Shown piece after piece: positions 1-9,204 of a DNA stretch of 64,000 nt (positions within the stretch are counted from its first letter, which is position 1; the number at the start of each line of letters is the position of its first letter). This stretch comes from Salipaludibacillus neizhouensis (GTDB taxonomy: Bacteria; Bacillota; Bacilli; Bacillales; Salisediminibacteriaceae): positions 1,284,920 to 1,348,919 of the forward strand of contig NZ_KZ614146.1 of NCBI RefSeq assembly GCF_002886185.1, read 5' to 3'. The notes beneath the pieces were generated by a model. That model did not search any database, had not been told where the DNA came from, and saw nothing but the letters and a program-made list of their open reading frames with translations. A program made the position numbers and the translations under genes.

Positions 1-1226
1 TCACTTAACTCTAAATAAACATCAATGAGAATTCGAGGACCTGAATTTTCTCCGTGAATGTTAACTTTATCACCTAACTCATTTTTAACTGCTTCTAAAA
101 TGATTTTTCTTTTCTTACGGTAAAGCTTTCTCATCCTATTTAAGTGTTTTTGCCATTCTCCATTAAGTATGAACTCCGCAAGGGCATATTGGTTATTGGA
201 AGAGACCGTTTGTTTAAACAGCGTGGTAACCTCAGTTGCTTTCTTTAATAATGACTGCGGAAGAATCATATAGCTAATGCGTAGTGTAGGTAGAAAAGAC
301 TTTGAGAAAGTTCCTAAATAGATAACACGATTTTCCCTATCCAGCGCTTGTAAGGAAGGGGTAGGTTGACCACTGTATCTAAATTCTCCATCATAATCAT
401 CTTCAATAATATACGATTGATTATCAGCTGCCCATTTTAATAATTCTAGCCTTCTATTAATGGTCATAATTCTTCCTAAAGGATATTGATGCGACGGTGT
501 TACATAAATTAAGTCAGGGATGTTTTTCTTAACTGCGTCCATTCTTAAGCCTTCACTATCTAGTGGTAAAGGGATGATTTCTTTTCGATTTAACTCAAAA
601 ATTTCTCTAGATCTTGGATATCCGGGTTCTTCAAAGCCGACTTTAAAACCGGTGTTTAGAATGTGACATAACATCTGCAGAAGGTAAGAGGTACTTGCAC
701 CAATAATGATTTGATTTGGGTCGCAATTTACGCCTCTGGATTGGTAAAGGTACTCGGTTATAAGAGATCGAAGCTCAATTTCTCCTAAGACGTCGCCAGG
801 TCGACAAAGCTTTTCTGAATATTTATCTAAGCTAGCAACAACGCTTTTTCTCCAAGCAGAAAAAGGGAAAAAACTAGAATCAACGTGACCATAGTGAAAA
901 TCAATGATCTCATTTGTTAGTACATTAATATCTTGCACAGGTAATTCAGCAGTCTTTGGATCAGAGTGTATCAAAAATAACTCCTCGTAATCAGCAAAAA
1001 TCCCGCTCCTTGCCTTACTTAAAATATAGCCTTCTGCTAAGAGTTGATCATATGCTCGTTCAACAGTTGTTTGACTGATAAGTAGTTTTTTGGCTAAGTG
1101 TCTTTTTGAGGGGAGTTTCATCCCTTTTTTAATACGTCCGTTGTGCATATTACTTTTAAAAAATTCAATAAGTTGTTGATTCAATGGATTATTAGATTCC
1201 CTGTCTAAAAATGGTGTTAAGTCCAA
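1..1226 (-). CDS. MocR/PdxR-family regulator (GntR HTH + aminotransferase-like domain), 3' end outside window
   Basis: The reverse strand is open from a TTG at 1226, preceded by AAGGAG nine bases upstream, to the left window edge, giving about 408 residues. The first ~75 residues are a GntR winged helix (motifs 'GMKLPSKRHLAK' and 'TTVERAYDQL'). The rest resembles a fold-type I aminotransferase. The segment 'YLGTFSKSFLPTLRISYM' carries the expected PLP-binding lysine, Lys309 (codon 300-302). MocR proteins use PLP or an amino acid as effector and often control a divergent gene, here an EamA exporter 130 bp away. The effector cannot be read from sequence. The C-terminus is cut by the window, not visibly broken. 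Confidence 0.9.
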   Translation of the reverse strand, partial: MDLTPFLDRESNNPLNQQLIEFFKSNMHNGRIKKGMKLPSKRHLAKKLLISQTTVERAYDQLLAEGYILSKARSGIFADYEELFLIHSDPKTAELPVQDINVLTNEIIDFHYGHVDSSFFPFSAWRKSVVASLDKYSEKLCRPGDVLGEIELRSLITEYLYQSRGVNCDPNQIIIGASTSYLLQMLCHILNTGFKVGFEEPGYPRSREIFELNRKEIIPLPLDSEGLRMDAVKKNIPDLIYVTPSHQYPLGRIMTINRRLELLKWAADNQSYIIEDDYDGEFRYSGQPTPSLQALDRENRVIYLGTFSKSFLPTLRISYMILPQSLLKKATEVTTLFKQTVSSNNQYALAEFILNGEWQKHLNRMRKLYRKKRKIILEAVKNELGDKVNIHGENSGPRILIDVYLELS

Positions 1227-1261
1227 TGGCGGTACTCCTTCAATCTGACATTGTTAAAAAT

Positions 1262-1315
1262 CATAAAACTGGCCTTTTTCAAGTGGTCAATTTTAGCTTA
1301 TGTTTATTATAATCA
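1262..1315. promoter_or_regulatory. Divergent promoter/operator between MocR gene and EamA gene
   Basis: A TATAAT -10 box for the rightward gene lies at 1308-1313. Upstream there are two imperfect direct repeats, AACTGGCC (about 1267) and AAGTGGTC (about 1282), in AT-rich DNA. The second falls where a -35 box should be. MocR regulators commonly bind direct repeats of which one overlaps the -35. The assignment is inferred from spacing only. Confidence 0.4.
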
Positions 1316-1358
1316 ATATTATTACTTTGACAAGTAATTCAAAGGATAGGATTCTGGG

Positions 1359-2231
1359 GTGATTATAGTGAATGTAACAACAAAAGGGTGGATTTATGGT
1401 TTTATAGGAATACTTATATTTAGCGGTTCCCTTCCTGCAACTCGTGTGGCTGTCGGCGAACTTGATCCATACTTTCTTACAGCATTTCGTGCCGCAATTG
1501 CTGGATTATTATCCGTGTTAATCATTATAATTTTAAAAGCAAAACGACCTGAAAAATCGGATGTATTATCATTAATTATTGTGGCGGTTGGAGTTGTTAT
1601 TGGCTTCCCACTTCTCACAGCTTTGGCACTCGAGCATAATACTGCTGCTCATGCCATTGTATTTTTAGGCCTTCTTCCATTGTCAACAGCAATATTTGGT
1701 GTCATAAGAGGGGGAGAACGGCCTACCCCTATTTTTTGGGTCTTCTCAGCAATAGGAAGCTTTTTGGTTGCAGGGTTTGCTTTCTTTCAAGGAGGCGAAT
1801 CTTCGCTATTGGGCGACTTATATATGTTGATATCTATCATAGTTTGTGGCTTGGGCTATGCAGAAGGGGCTAAATTATCTCGTAAATTAGGTAACTGGCA
1901 AGTAATTTCTTGGGCTCTTGTATTGTCCCTGCCCTTTATGGCCATACTCTCCATTTATCTTTTTCCAAGTTCTTGGGAAGGAATTAGTATTGGAACATAT
2001 GTGAGTTTAGCTTATGTTTCCTTGTTTAGTATGTATATAGGATTTGTTTTCTGGTATAGGGGTCTTTCACAAGGTGGCATAGCATCAGTGGGGCAGTTAC
2101 AACTATTGCAACCATTCTTTGGCCTTTTACTTGCAGCGGTTATTCTTCAAGAGGAAGTTGGCTTTTTACTCGTTCTAGTAAATGTCGGTGTGGTGTTTTG
2201 TGTTGCTGCCGCTAAACGATTTTCACGGTAA
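1359..2231 (+). CDS. EamA/DMT-family exporter
   Basis: A 290-residue, very hydrophobic protein with about ten predicted membrane helices in two repeats, the layout of EamA-type drug/metabolite transporters that export amino acids or other small metabolites. The N-terminal half contains 'GSLPATRVAVGELDP', typical of helix 1-2 in the family. A GTG at 1359 opens the frame. A second GTG at 1368, with GGGGTG five to six bases upstream, is an equally good start. It is transcribed away from the MocR gene, so MocR is its likely regulator. Substrate unknown. Confidence 0.85.
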   Translation: MIIVNVTTKGWIYGFIGILIFSGSLPATRVAVGELDPYFLTAFRAAIAGLLSVLIIIILKAKRPEKSDVLSLIIVAVGVVIGFPLLTALALEHNTAAHAIVFLGLLPLSTAIFGVIRGGERPTPIFWVFSAIGSFLVAGFAFFQGGESSLLGDLYMLISIIVCGLGYAEGAKLSRKLGNWQVISWALVLSLPFMAILSIYLFPSSWEGISIGTYVSLAYVSLFSMYIGFVFWYRGLSQGGIASVGQLQLLQPFFGLLLAAVILQEEVGFLLVLVNVGVVFCVAAAKRFSR

Positions 2232-2334
2232 AAGCTTTGTAAACAGAACGTACAGAGAGTCTGGATAATGATTACTGAAAATGAACAAACTTTTTCATAT
2301 TAAATTCTTGTCATGCTTGCATTATAGAATCGAT

Positions 2335-2450
2335 TTTGATCAATCTTTTTTCAAAATGGATTCTTTTTATGTATCGTAAAATAAGGGTTTGTTTGTATTT
2401 TTGATCAAGTTTTATCTCAAAACTACAACTACGCCATTAATTGGGAGATC
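2335..2450. repeat. Non-coding repeat, copy A (copy B at 11772-11880)
   Basis: About 115 bp upstream of the MDR gene, including TTTTTTCAAAATGGATTCTT and CTACAACTACGC. It recurs at 11772-11880 with many substitutions but the same order of blocks. See the chimeric fragment at 11772. Confidence 0.7.
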
Positions 2451-2540
2451 TTTTTTTAATAAAGTCAACATACATTTATCATTGATAATCATTTTGACTG
2501 TTGCAGCTTTAAAGCGTATCCATTAAATGGGAGGTAATGT

Positions 2541-3497
2541 ATGAAGGCCATTGTTTGTACAAAATACGGACCGCCGGATGTTCTAGAGCTTCAAGAGATT
2601 GAAAATCCTGTTCCCAAAAAAAATGAAGTAATGGTAAAAGTGAATGCGACAGCAGTTAACTCAGCTGACTGGCGGCTTCGAAAAGCTGAACCATTTGCGG
2701 TAAGGTTATTCTTTGGTTTTACAAAACCAAGGAGGGGCATTCTAGGCGGTGTTTTTGCTGGGGAAATTGAAGCGGTAGGCTCAGATGTAATACGATTTAA
2801 AGTCGGTGACCAACTATTTGGATCTACTGGCATGAGTTTAGGAGCTTATGCGGAGTACAAATGTCTGCCTGAAGATGGAGTGATTGCATTAAAACCAGAA
2901 AACATGTCCTATGAAGAAGCTGCCTCCGTTCCTTTTGGAGGATTGACAGCATTGCATTTTCTTAGAAAAGCAAACATCCAAAGGGCACAAAAAATCCTTG
3001 TCTACGGAGCCTCTGGAGCTGTAGGTACTGCTGCAGTCCAACTTGCCAAATACTTTGGGGCAGAGGTTACTGCGGTTTGCAGTACGACAAATGTGGAAAT
3101 GCTGAAATCACTAGGTGCTGATAGAGTCATTGATTACAAGATGGAAGATTTCACTAAAAGTAGTGAGAAGTATGATGTTATTTTTGACACGGTAGGAAGG
3201 ATGTCGTTTTTACCTTGTAAAAAATTATTAAAGAAAAAGGGAATTATTATATTAGGGTCATCGAATGTGTCGAAAGAGGTTCAAGGGCTCTGGACTTCCA
3301 TCACAAGCAGCAAGAAAGTAATATCAGGGATGGCCGGTGAAAAGGTTGATAATCTCCTTCTACTTAAGGAGCTTATTGAGTTGGGGGAAATCAAATCTGT
3401 GATCGATAGATGCTATGGCTTAGAACAAATTCCGGATGCTCATAGCTATGTTGAAAAAGGGCATAAAAAGGGAAATGTAGTGATAACAGTGGGTTAA
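2541..3497 (+). CDS. NAD(P)H-dependent MDR oxidoreductase (quinone oxidoreductase-like)
   Basis: 318 residues, the usual length for zinc-independent medium-chain dehydrogenases of the quinone oxidoreductase/reticulon-4-interacting-like group. The start ATG follows GGGAGGT by five bases. The N-terminal GroES-like fold has '[13 protein letters not shown]'. The Rossmann nucleotide site is '[17 protein letters not shown]' at residues 154-170. The structural and catalytic zinc cysteines of alcohol dehydrogenases are absent. Likely a cytosolic NADPH-dependent reductase of quinones or enones. The substrate cannot be told. It appears monocistronic. Confidence 0.88.
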   Translation: MKAIVCTKYGPPDVLELQEIENPVPKKNEVMVKVNATAVNSADWRLRKAEPFAVRLFFGFTKPRRGILGGVFAGEIEAVGSDVIRFKVGDQLFGSTGMSLGAYAEYKCLPEDGVIALKPENMSYEEAASVPFGGLTALHFLRKANIQRAQKILVYGASGAVGTAAVQLAKYFGAEVTAVCSTTNVEMLKSLGADRVIDYKMEDFTKSSEKYDVIFDTVGRMSFLPCKKLLKKKGIIILGSSNVSKEVQGLWTSITSSKKVISGMAGEKVDNLLLLKELIELGEIKSVIDRCYGLEQIPDAHSYVEKGHKKGNVVITVG

Positions 3498-3592
3498 ATA
3501 AAACGTCTAAAAGGCAATGATAGAATGCAGAAGTAGTTGGGGAGTTATATCTTTTATTAATTGGTTGCCTTTTGATTGAAAGGCCCTTTATA

Positions 3593-3781
3593 TCAATTAG
3601 GGGACCTTTCAAAAATAATTTCAAAGTATGAAGCAGAACCATATCCTTTCGTAGCTGGAGCAAATATTTGGACGAATCTCCAACCATCTTTAGCATGGTT
3701 AACAATAATATTTTGGTAATCCTCTTTTGGTTTACCATTCCAATTACTAAGATCAACTTTCACAAATTTATATTCATACAT
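3593..3781 (-). CDS. DUF4177 family small protein
   Basis: 62 residues. The start ATG is preceded by AGGAGG at ideal distance (reverse complement of 3782-3797). The sequence '[10 protein letters not shown]' followed by '[10 protein letters not shown]' and 'YFEIIFER' is the DUF4177 pattern: a small beta-rich fold with a conserved 'G(W)..V' in the middle, function unknown, common in Bacillaceae. Convergent with the MDR gene. Confidence 0.85.
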   Translation of the reverse strand: MYEYKFVKVDLSNWNGKPKEDYQNIIVNHAKDGWRFVQIFAPATKGYGSASYFEIIFERSPN

Positions 3782-3799
3782 GATTAAAAACCTCCTGTG

Positions 3800-4428
3800 T
3801 AAGTCATATTATTTTTTATACGTATGAAGGAGAACAATAGTTCAAAATGAGTTAGTGAATGCTTACTATTTGTTTCGTTTTCACACAAATGTTACTTATA
3901 ACTAACTTGTGAAAGAACATTAAAAAGACAACTCCGAAACGTTAACAAGATATTTACCAGAAGTATTTGATTAAATAAGACCGAATTTTTATAAATAAAC
4001 TGCTATGAGGAATGGAATTTCCGCATGGCAGTTTATTTATGTTGGAATCACTACTAACAGTTGTAGGTGATGTTCGTAAAATAGAATCTGGAAAAATCGA
4101 TAGGCGGCCGACTGAGCGTAGCATTCGAAGACTGTTAAAACTCTCCATCTATTATTGATCGATAGATTCCTTCCTTAGAAAAGGTTTTTAATTTACCTTC
4201 ATATCTTAAGAAAGACTCAACCCACCCGTGCAAATGATGCACAGAACCGTTTCTTTATTAAATGTAAGAATGTTTTCTTCATGGAATTTTCCCCTTCAAA
4301 CCTTGCTTTTTTAAACTAATATCACACTGGTATTGAGCTTCGTGCACTGAGGGTAGAATAGTTGAACAATTGCAGCGCTAACTTCTAGTGCTAACCCTGC
4401 TCCGATAGTTCAAGAAGAAATAAATGAA
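3800..4428. other. Gene-poor stretch with degenerate sequence
   Basis: No convincing gene. On the plus strand a 39-codon frame at 4040-4159 (begins 'MLESLLTVVGD', contains 'KIESGKIDRRPTERSIRR') has no ribosome binding site and looks like a fragment. I do not recognise its parent. A copy of the dispersed GAACCGT repeat lies at 4219-4255. Confidence 0.4.
4219..4255 (+). repeat. Dispersed GAACCGTCCCC repeat, copy 1 (degenerate)
   Basis: CCCACCCGTGCAAATGATGC followed by ACAGAACCGTTTCT. This matches the family at 5435, 9279, 58372, 60670 and 63025. The CCCC block has decayed to TTCT. Confidence 0.65.
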
Positions 4429-4600
4429 TTAGTGTTTAGTTCTACTGAAATATCTATATAAACTTACTAATCCTATAACAATTAAAACGATCATAGCAAT
4501 GCCATAAAAAATCGACTTAAAAATGTAACTAAGCGAATTTAACCATAGCGGAACCTAATACAAAAAATAACACCACTACCAGCAATAATCTATTTTTCAT
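4429..4600 (-). pseudogene. Frameshifted small membrane protein
   Basis: An ATG at 4600 with GAGAAGGA upstream starts 'MKNRLLLVVVLFFVLGSA' and then hits a stop. In the neighbouring frame the sequence continues as 'WLNSLSYIFKSIFYGIAM' and 'IVLIVIGLVSLYRYFS' to a stop at 4429. Joined, the two frames give a two-helix membrane protein of about 56 residues. A single-base frameshift near 4545 is the simplest explanation. Unknown family. Confidence 0.5.
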
Positions 4601-4692
4601 ATATTTCCTTCTCCCATAAAAATAAGACCTCTCCAACAATCATCCGTTAGAGACTTATAAGCAATCACAGTTTGTTCCACTATGCTACTCCG

Positions 4693-4929
4693 TTAGCTGA
4701 ATTGTGAAGTATAAATAAGAACGAAAAATACAAATGCAGATGCACCAATGTTTATATATCCCCAAAATGATTTTTTGTCTTTTTTAAGTTTAATTAAGCC
4801 TACTACCAACGATAGGAAACCCAGTAAAATAAAAGAATAAGGCAATAAATCAAATGTTCGAGTTATTAAACTATAGCTACCTAATGTGACGACGGATATT
4901 GATAAGATAATTCTTAATACTTTCAGCAA
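4693..4929 (-). CDS. DUF3953-like small membrane protein
   Basis: 78 residues from a TTG at 4929 with AGGGGGAAAG just upstream. Three hydrophobic helices are visible: residues ~3-20, ~28-47 and ~58-76. A basic KLKKDKK loop follows helix 2, and 'FWGYINIGASAFVFF' is in helix 3. This layout matches the small Bacillus membrane family DUF3953. Function unknown. Confidence 0.65.
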   Translation of the reverse strand: MLKVLRIILSISVVTLGSYSLITRTFDLLPYSFILLGFLSLVVGLIKLKKDKKSFWGYINIGASAFVFFVLIYTSQFS

Positions 4930-5304
4930 ATTCTTTCCCCCTAAAGTAAGTGTCTTCTTAAATTAAGCATCATTTTGCTAAAGTGAAAACATTCATATTA
5001 ATCCTCATATTCTACTATCACTTTAACATAAATTTACCAATTCATTTTCATAATCTTGGAAACTACTCTCCAACTATTTGGCCCGATTCCGAAGGGCTTC
5101 ACTCTTTGAATATAACACTTTTGATTGTACAAATGATGGATGTTAATCTTTGATCGTTTAGACAGTATGAAATGGTAAACAGTAAGGCATTCAGTGGTAA
5201 AAACGATGTCAATAATGCTACATTTCAATGGCTCATCTCATCGATTTGGATAAAAGGTTCATTGAAAATCTTCTATGAAAGAAGTAAACTGTTTTCATAT
5301 CCTT
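4930..5304. other. Intergenic, no gene recognised
   Basis: The minus strand has a 64-codon frame (5034-5228) without a ribosome binding site and with no family I recognise. Its composition matches the surrounding non-coding DNA, so I treat it as chance or as a remnant. Confidence 0.4.
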
Positions 5305-5335
5305 GACTCTTCATTAGTAACTGAAGAGTCTTTTT
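5305..5335 (+). terminator. Rho-independent terminator-like hairpin
   Basis: GACTCTTCA and TGAAGAGTC form a 9-bp perfect stem with an 8-base loop, followed by TTTTT. No intact gene lies immediately upstream. It precedes a copy of the dispersed repeat, as other terminators in this window do. Confidence 0.7.
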
Positions 5336-5434
5336 CACGTTTTTTCTTCTGTGAGAATAGAGGCTGCGTTCGTAAACAAAAAGCAGCTTGAAGTAGTGAA
5401 AGGCGGTGAATCGAGTGGGAACAGCAAAGACTAT

Positions 5435-5476
5435 CCCACCAGTGCCAATGAAGCAAAGAACCGTCCCCTTGTTTTA
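5435..5476 (+). repeat. Dispersed GAACCGTCCCC repeat, copy 2
   Basis: CCCACCAGTGCCAATGAAGC followed by AAAGAACCGTCCCCTTGTTT, preceded by GACTAT as in the copy at 60670. It ends about 40 bases before the merR gene. Confidence 0.85.
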
Positions 5477-5513
5477 CCCTTGTTTTAAAAGATAGTAGAG
5501 AAAGGATACTCAA

Positions 5514-6332
5514 ATGAGAAATCTGTTTACAATAGGAGAAATGGCAAAACTTCACAATATAACCATGAAAACACTAAGATATTATAATGAGATTGGATTG
5601 CTAGAGCCAATTCAAATTGACGAAAGAAATGGATATAGATATTACTCAACGGAACAATTTGAACAAATAAATACGATACAGTATTTAAAGAAATTAGGGT
5701 TTTCTTTGAAGGAAATCAAGGGTCAACTATATCATAGGGATATTGCCGGTTTCGTGGATTTATTAGAGAAGCAAAAAAAACTAACAGAACAAAAAATAAA
5801 GGAACTCGTACAGGTGAACCGTAGATTCCAAAATCGTATCAACGATATTACATTAGCTCGAGAAATAATGGAATTAGGAGTGGTAAGAGTAGTTGATATA
5901 AATGAGAGGAAAGTAGTGAGATTGATGGAAAAAATCGGTTCAGAGCCCGAAATAGAGGTTTCATTGAGGCAGTTAGAGAATATGGCGAACATGAATTCTT
6001 CCATTTTTATAGGTGGTGTTGGGCTTACAGTAGATTTAAATAATATCAAAGATAAAAAGTTTGATGAATATAACTCTATTTTCATCTTAACGGAGGAAGA
6101 AGATATCGAGAGCTCATTCATTACAACCTTTCAAAAAGGGAAATATGCCAGTATTTTCTATAGGGGCGACCATAACGAATCATCTCCATATTATAAAGTG
6201 TTACTAGATTACATCAAGAAGAATGGTCTTCAAATGATGGGAGACTCCATTGAAAGAGTGATCATTAATCAGTACATTTCAAAAAACGAAGAAGATTACC
6301 TGACAGAAATTCAAATTCAAGTTACCTATTGA
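5514..6332 (+). CDS. MerR-family transcriptional regulator (BmrR-like)
   Basis: 272 residues. An ATG follows GAAAGGA. Residues ~4-72 are a MerR winged helix-turn-helix ('FTIGEMAKLHNITMKTLRYY', 'GYRYYSTEQF'). A coiled coil (~75-120) for dimerisation follows. The C-terminal ~150 residues fit a GyrI-like/effector-binding domain, as in BmrR-type sensors of amphipathic drugs. The MFS exporter 100 bp downstream on the same strand is the likely target. The ligand is not predictable. Confidence 0.88.
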   Translation: MRNLFTIGEMAKLHNITMKTLRYYNEIGLLEPIQIDERNGYRYYSTEQFEQINTIQYLKKLGFSLKEIKGQLYHRDIAGFVDLLEKQKKLTEQKIKELVQVNRRFQNRINDITLAREIMELGVVRVVDINERKVVRLMEKIGSEPEIEVSLRQLENMANMNSSIFIGGVGLTVDLNNIKDKKFDEYNSIFILTEEEDIESSFITTFQKGKYASIFYRGDHNESSPYYKVLLDYIKKNGLQMMGDSIERVIINQYISKNEEDYLTEIQIQVTY

Positions 6333-6358
6333 CCTTCCCCTTACAGGAAGGTTTATTA
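6333..6358 (+). terminator. Weak hairpin after merR-like gene
   Basis: CCTTCC and GGAAGG (6-bp stem, 7-base loop) followed by TTTATTATTT. It could attenuate transcription into the MFS gene rather than end it. Confidence 0.35.
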
Positions 6359-6432
6359 TTTGTATTGCTACTTGAAAAGGACTTTCCATCTATCGATTTC
6401 CGACTAGACAATAAAATAAAGGAGAAAACGAA

Positions 6433-7641
6433 ATGACTACTATAAATAATAAGATTTGGTCACTGTCGTTTGTATTCGTACTGGTTTCCAATGCCTTAGT
6501 CTTTATGACTTTTGAAATGCTTTTACCGACTCTTCCCTTATTTATCACGGCCTTAGGAGGAGGTGCAAGTCAGGTCGGTTTAGTAACAGGAATTTTTATG
6601 TTATCGGCTATTTTAACCCGTCCATTTACGGGAATTCTTGCAACGAAGGTTGATAAAAAACTACTTTTAATTTTTGGTATTTTCCTTATGGCCCTATCTA
6701 CAGGTGCCTATTATCTCTCCAACAACATCTCAACGTTATTGCTTATTCGATTAATTCACGGGGCTGGATTTGGTTTAGCAACCACTTACTTTGCCACACT
6801 TGCTGCTGAAATCGTTCCTAAAGATCGTCGAGGCGAGGGGATTGGCTATTTTGGTGTGGGAGAAACAGTTGCCATCTCAGTAGGTCCAATGGTTGGTATT
6901 ATGACACTAGAATTATATGACTTTCAACGATTATTCTTTGGAGGAATGGCTGTTCTTTTTCTAGCTATTATTATGGCTATTTTTATAAAAATAGCACCTA
7001 AAGGAAAAAAGGTAGATAAACAAGTAAGTGGAAAATTTAAACTATTGGAGAAACGAGTTCTCTTTCCTGCATTGCTCATCTTTCTAATAGGAATTGCGGC
7101 AGGAGGAATTATGTCATTCTTTTCTCTGTACGCAATAGAGAAGGATTTTACTCTAGTAGGATTATTTTTCTTATTGATTGCCGCAGCAAGTTTTATGATT
7201 CGATTAATATCAGGAAAATTGTTTGATGTGTACGGGCTAGCGGTGATTCTAATACCGGGTTCTATTCTGTCGATTATAGGATTGATTATCCTATACGTAG
7301 CAGTTAGTGATAGCATGTTTTTAATCGCAGCTATCTTTTATGGATTTGGATTTGGTGCTATTTTCCCAGCCATTCAAACATGGTGTTTGAATTTAGTAGA
7401 GGAACATGAACATGAGGATGCGATGGCTACTTTCTTCAACTTTTTTGATTTAGGTATTGGAGGAGGTTCCTTTATCCTTGGATTAGTAGCTACAGTTGCA
7501 TCTTATCAAGCAGTATATCTTGTCGCATCCATTGTGTATGGGTTGGTTCTAGTTATTTATCTTGTTTACTTTGTTAGAAAAAGACAATCAAATAAACAGA
7601 GTGGAAAAAGGGAAGAACTTAAAAATCAAGCAATCTACTAG
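6433..7641 (+). CDS. MFS transporter, 12-helix
   Basis: 402 residues; the ATG follows AAAGGAGAAAA. About twelve hydrophobic segments are split by a central basic loop (residues ~188-205, 'KIAPKGKKVDKQVSGK'). The loop between helices 2 and 3 carries 'ILATKVDKKLLL', a variant of the MFS G-x3-D-R/K motif. Helices 4-5 have 'GAGFGLATTYF' and 'GEGIGYFGVGETVAISVGP', the drug-exporter type motif C region. Probably a proton-driven exporter controlled by the upstream MerR protein. Confidence 0.87.
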   Translation: MTTINNKIWSLSFVFVLVSNALVFMTFEMLLPTLPLFITALGGGASQVGLVTGIFMLSAILTRPFTGILATKVDKKLLLIFGIFLMALSTGAYYLSNNISTLLLIRLIHGAGFGLATTYFATLAAEIVPKDRRGEGIGYFGVGETVAISVGPMVGIMTLELYDFQRLFFGGMAVLFLAIIMAIFIKIAPKGKKVDKQVSGKFKLLEKRVLFPALLIFLIGIAAGGIMSFFSLYAIEKDFTLVGLFFLLIAAASFMIRLISGKLFDVYGLAVILIPGSILSIIGLIILYVAVSDSMFLIAAIFYGFGFGAIFPAIQTWCLNLVEEHEHEDAMATFFNFFDLGIGGGSFILGLVATVASYQAVYLVASIVYGLVLVIYLVYFVRKRQSNKQSGKREELKNQAIY

Positions 7642-7710
7642 TGTAGGAAGATGGGACTAAGGGGTTTGAAGACGGTGCAAAAGTTTTTGGTGAAGGAGTT
7701 CGATGAAGTA

Positions 7711-7746
7711 CAAAAAATAGGTTAGCAATATCACTTGCTAACCTAT
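7711..7746 (-). terminator. Terminator of the XRE-cupin gene
   Basis: ATAGGTTAGCAA and TTGCTAACCTAT form a perfect 12-bp stem with a 6-base loop. On the minus strand it is followed by TTTTTT. It lies about 30 bases beyond the stop at 7779 and may also stop the MFS transcript from the other side. Confidence 0.85.
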
Positions 7747-7778
7747 CCACCTTTATGTACTTATGTTTAGCCATCGCA

Positions 7779-8324
7779 TTATAGTAGATCATCTAACTTT
7801 GTATCTGAATAAATCGTGATTAGGATGACAGATTTTGTATCTCCAATATTTTTTACACTATGTGGAACACTTGCGTTCCAGCTAAAAGAATCACCTTCTT
7901 CTGCGATCATAGAATCTTCCCCTTGTTCAGCTAGCACTTTTCCTTCAAGCACTAAATGGCACTCTTCACCTTCGTGGGCATGTGGCTCATCTTCTCCAAT
8001 GGCAAAACCGGGTGGCGATTCAACGATCATCATTCGTAACGGTCCTTTTGAGGTAATATGCTCAATTTTTAAATTTTTCAACGAAGAGATTCTTCTCTCG
8101 TCTTTTCGTACGGCACGCATGTGCTGTTTTTTCTCTAACAATAAATAAGGTAATGGCACCTTTAGATACTCCGCAATCGTATTCAGTGTATTAATGGAAG
8201 GTGATGTATTGTTGTTTTCGATGTTACTTATAAAACCTTTTGATAGGCCTGTGCCTTCACACATTTGCGCGATTGTAATCTTTTTTCTTTTTCTAATCGA
8301 GCGAATTTTAGTTCCTATGTCCAA
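7779..8324 (-). CDS. XRE-family regulator with C-terminal cupin domain
   Basis: About 181 residues. I prefer the TTG at 8324, preceded by AGAGGTGATTAGG, over the GTG at 8333. The N-terminal HTH_3 contains 'AQMCEGTGLSKGFISNIEN' and 'SPSINTLNTIAEYLKVPL'. The C-terminal Cupin_2 (last ~75 residues) contains 'EDEPHAHEGEECHLVLEG' with metal-type His/Glu ligands and 'SFSWNASVPHSVKNIG'. Such proteins (PuuR/SutR-like) repress genes for metabolite uptake or catabolism, with the cupin as sensor. It is followed on the other strand by a DoxX gene. No target is obvious. Confidence 0.85.
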   Translation of the reverse strand: MDIGTKIRSIRKRKKITIAQMCEGTGLSKGFISNIENNNTSPSINTLNTIAEYLKVPLPYLLLEKKQHMRAVRKDERRISSLKNLKIEHITSKGPLRMMIVESPPGFAIGEDEPHAHEGEECHLVLEGKVLAEQGEDSMIAEEGDSFSWNASVPHSVKNIGDTKSVILITIYSDTKLDDLL

Positions 8325-8644
8325 CCTAATCACCTCTAAGTGTTTTCGTTTAAGAAACTAATCATAATAGTAACAAAATCATTGACAGTCTACAAGTCTA
8401 TTGTTAACATACAGGAAACAATTATTCTTATAGAAAAACAAAATACGTTTTTATTTTTTGTGATTTTGTTTTCAAATATGAATATGTTTTTATTAATAGG
8501 ATACTGACGGCTTTCTGTTTACTTTTAAGCTGACCGTCTAGACCCTTTTAAGATAAGGAGTGATTTAGGAGGTGGATAAAATAAGTTGTTACTAAATAAG
8601 TTATTGGTTGATAGAAAAAATAAATTTCTTTAGGAGGAACAAAA
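8325..8644. other. Intergenic region between XRE-cupin and doxX-like genes
   Basis: AT-rich divergent spacer. GACGG near 8507 and CCGTC near 8533 could pair across a 21-base loop. A strong AGGAGGTGG at 8568 is followed only by a few codons. No gene or known RNA element is recognised. Confidence 0.35.
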
Positions 8645-9040
8645 ATGAAAAATCAACAAGATATTGGTGCATTATTACTACGAGTAGTTTTAGGAATTAT
8701 TTTTATAGGACATGGTACTCAAAAGTTCCAAGGTGGTATTGAAAACATTGCTGGGTGGTTTGATAGTATTGGGTTGCCAGGATTTTTGGCTTATATAGTA
8801 GCAAGTATCGAATTGGTAGGTGGGATTGCGATAATACTAGGTTTGGCGACTCGTATCGTAGGAGGACTTTTTGTCATCGTGCTATTAGGAGCAATCGTGA
8901 CAGTTCAATTATCAGCAGGTTTTATTGGAGGGTATGCGTACGATCTTGCGTTACTGGCCATCTCTGCCTACTTATTACTAAATGGAAGCAAGTTATTTTC
9001 TTTAGATAGTTATATTTTAAAAGTAAGAAACAAATCATAA
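8645..9040 (+). CDS. DoxX family membrane protein
   Basis: 131 residues with four predicted membrane helices. The ATG is preceded by TAGGAGGAAC. 'LLRVVLGIIFIGHGTQKF' near the N-terminus and 'SIELVGGIAIILGLATR' are hallmarks of the DoxX family. Family members are linked to redox or thiosulfate functions, but most, including this one, have no assigned activity. The cytoplasmic C-terminus is short. Confidence 0.88.
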   Translation: MKNQQDIGALLLRVVLGIIFIGHGTQKFQGGIENIAGWFDSIGLPGFLAYIVASIELVGGIAIILGLATRIVGGLFVIVLLGAIVTVQLSAGFIGGYAYDLALLAISAYLLLNGSKLFSLDSYILKVRNKS

Positions 9041-9045
9041 TTTGT

Positions 9046-9066
9046 AGAAAGGGGACAGACCTTTCT
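9046..9066. repeat. Small palindrome after doxX
   Basis: AGAAAGG and CCTTTCT pair around the loop GGACAGA. There is no T tract, so it is not a standard terminator. Similar GGGGACAGACC palindromes are scattered in Bacillus genomes (from memory). Confidence 0.5.
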
Positions 9067-9077
9067 GGTTGTAACTA

Positions 9078-9188
9078 ATGAAAAATAGGAAGAGCATTTC
9101 GGTAATGATCATTATTGCTATTGTTGTTGCACTAGTTATATTTCAAAGAAAAGAAGGGCACAATGAAGATATGAGTATGGAGCAATAA
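9078..9188 (+). CDS. Small single-helix membrane protein
   Basis: A 36-residue frame of the form M-K-N-R-K-S, one hydrophobic helix ('VMIIIAIVVALVIF'), then a charged tail 'QRKEGHNEDMSMEQ'. The positive-inside start and clean helix suggest a genuine small membrane protein. The ribosome binding site is poor, as the AAAGGGG is about 25 bases away. It lies 38 bases after doxX and before a strong terminator, so it is probably the last gene of that transcript. Confidence 0.5.
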   Translation: MKNRKSISVMIIIAIVVALVIFQRKEGHNEDMSMEQ

Positions 9189-9204
9189 GCGGTGTTAAAC
9201 GAAT

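Noticed and set aside
1394..1618. Minus-strand open frame opposite the EamA gene
   Set aside because: Antisense shadow of a clear membrane protein gene; no ribosome binding site and no domain.
3391..3756. 121-codon minus-strand frame overlapping the MDR and DUF4177 genes
   Set aside because: Overlaps two well-supported genes; composition is not protein-like.
5034..5228. 64-codon minus-strand frame ending 'GIGPNSWRVV'
   Set aside because: No ribosome binding site, no recognised family; looked briefly like a transposase tail but the match is too short.
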